From positions 1-5,783 of the forward strand of contig JACMJD010000337.1 of NCBI GenBank assembly GCA_014380825.1: a stretch of DNA of 5,783 nucleotides. The letters are read 5' to 3'. The notes beneath the pieces were generated by a model that saw nothing but the letters and a program-made list of their open reading frames with translations, was not told where the DNA came from and ran no database searches. Positions 5,332 through 5,783 of this stretch are shown in pieces; the stretch's first letter is position 1; the number at the start of each line of letters is the position of its first letter. Source of the stretch: Phycisphaerae bacterium. Lineage in GTDB: Bacteria > Planctomycetota > Phycisphaerae > Tepidisphaerales > Tepidisphaeraceae. Both the position numbers and the translations under genes were made by a program.

Positions 5332-5783
5332 TCATTCCGTCAGTTCCGGCGTCATGCCTCGTCGCATCGTGTTTTCGGTGACGACACGCGGGTCGACGAA
5401 GTTGAGCAGATATCCCGGTCCGCCCGCTTTCGTGCCGCCGCCGGACATTCCAAAACCGCCGAACGGTTGGCGATGCACGAGCGCGCCGGTGCTGCCGCGG
5501 TTTAAGTACAGATTGCCGACGCGAAATCGCTTTCGCGCAGCTTCCAGATTAACCGGCGAGCGCGAAAACACCGCGCCGGTCAGCTTGTACGCCGACTGAT
5601 TGCCAATCTCCACCGCTCGATCAAATGTTTCCGCGCGCATCAACGCAATCACCGGGCCGAACAGCTCGCGACACATCAACTGATGACACGCATCGTTCAC
5701 TTCGAAGATCGCGGGCGCGATGTAGTAGCCGTTGAGACTTGCCGGCACCTGGCCGATGTGAATCGACTTGGCGCCGTCACCCG
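5332..5783 (-). CDS. pruA: Delta-1-pyrroline-5-carboxylate (glutamate-semialdehyde) dehydrogenase, C-terminal 149 residues, cut by window edge
   Basis: Aldehyde dehydrogenase superfamily; P5C dehydrogenase oxidises glutamate gamma-semialdehyde to glutamate with NAD, the last step of proline degradation. Visible: NGYYIAPAIFEV, RELFGPV at residues 38-44 of the fragment (the glutamate contacts NAD ribose in this superfamily), YKLTGAVFSR, GNLYLNR, TGALVHRQPFGG and SGGGTKAGGPGYL. The GNLY-NR, TGA-V and QPFGG-SG-KAGGP pattern distinguishes P5C dehydrogenases (PruA/RocA or the C-terminal domain of PutA) from other aldehyde dehydrogenases. The protein ends about 30 residues after KAGGP, with no PutA-type C-terminal extension, so a PutA with that extension is excluded but a shorter fused form is not. 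The catalytic Cys and Glu lie outside the window. The gene points the same way as the FadJ-like gene, 96 bases upstream of it; co-transcription is possible but would pass through the palindrome. Confidence 0.93.
   Translation of the reverse strand, partial: GDGAKSIHIGQVPASLNGYYIAPAIFEVNDACHQLMCRELFGPVIALMRAETFDRAVEIGNQSAYKLTGAVFSRSPVNLEAARKRFRVGNLYLNRGSTGALVHRQPFGGFGMSGGGTKAGGPGYLLNFVDPRVVTENTMRRGMTPELTE

Noticed and set aside
3586..5599. Several long plus-strand open frames opposite the FadJ-like and P5C dehydrogenase genes
   Set aside because: All are Arg/Ala/Ser-rich shadows of well-conserved minus-strand genes, and one runs straight through a repeat.
1..5783. A defence, toxin or other novel multi-gene system
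   Set aside because: All five genes belong to recognisable metabolic families; nothing suggests nucleases, toxins or secretion genes.

Overview
The window is GC-rich, gene-dense bacterial DNA with five protein genes, all from acyl-CoA, short-chain-acid or amino-acid catabolism. Four are on the minus strand and one (the SDR gene) is on the plus strand. Every gap between genes is filled by an imperfect palindrome. The palindrome families (translated signatures such as SFAALRMT, INADER and HQDTK) are ones I recall from GC-rich soil and environmental genomes, Acidobacteriota and neighbouring phyla in particular. Taxonomic placement is therefore a low-confidence guess: an acidobacterium-like heterotroph.

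Layout, left to right. (1) 1-872, minus: N-terminal 290 residues of a B12-dependent acyl-CoA mutase, running off the left edge. (2) 903-976: palindrome of the CCAAG/CTTGG family. (3) 929-2092, minus: a cobalamin-binding domain fused to a MeaB/MeaI-type GTPase, whose last codons lie inside that palindrome. (4) 2119-2194: second copy of the same palindrome family. (5) 2225-2998, plus: SDR-family 3-oxoacyl reductase-like enzyme. (6) 3031-3110: SFAALRMT-type palindrome between convergent genes. (7) 3127-5235, minus: two-domain beta-oxidation enzyme (enoyl-CoA hydratase plus 3-hydroxyacyl-CoA dehydrogenase). (8) 5254-5327: INADER-type palindrome. (9) 5332-5783, minus: C-terminal part of a delta-1-pyrroline-5-carboxylate dehydrogenase, running off the right edge.

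How the genes fit together: the GTPase gene followed by the mutase gene reproduces the domain order of the fused isobutyryl-CoA mutase IcmF (B12 domain, G domain, mutase domain), but split into two proteins at the G-domain/mutase junction. The mutase carries Phe and Gln at the two positions that separate isobutyryl-CoA mutases from methylmalonyl-CoA mutases, so its likely reaction is isobutyryl-CoA/butyryl-CoA (or a related branched/linear pair). Its linear product could enter beta-oxidation through the FadJ-like enzyme. The SDR could act on 3-oxoacyl or 3-hydroxyacyl thioesters. Proline/glutamate catabolism is represented by the P5C dehydrogenase. I see no RNA genes, CRISPR arrays, transposases or phage genes. 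The points of most interest are the split IcmF with a palindrome at the break, a roughly 45-residue low-complexity insertion in the mutase active-site region, and the filling of every intergenic gap by three palindrome families.
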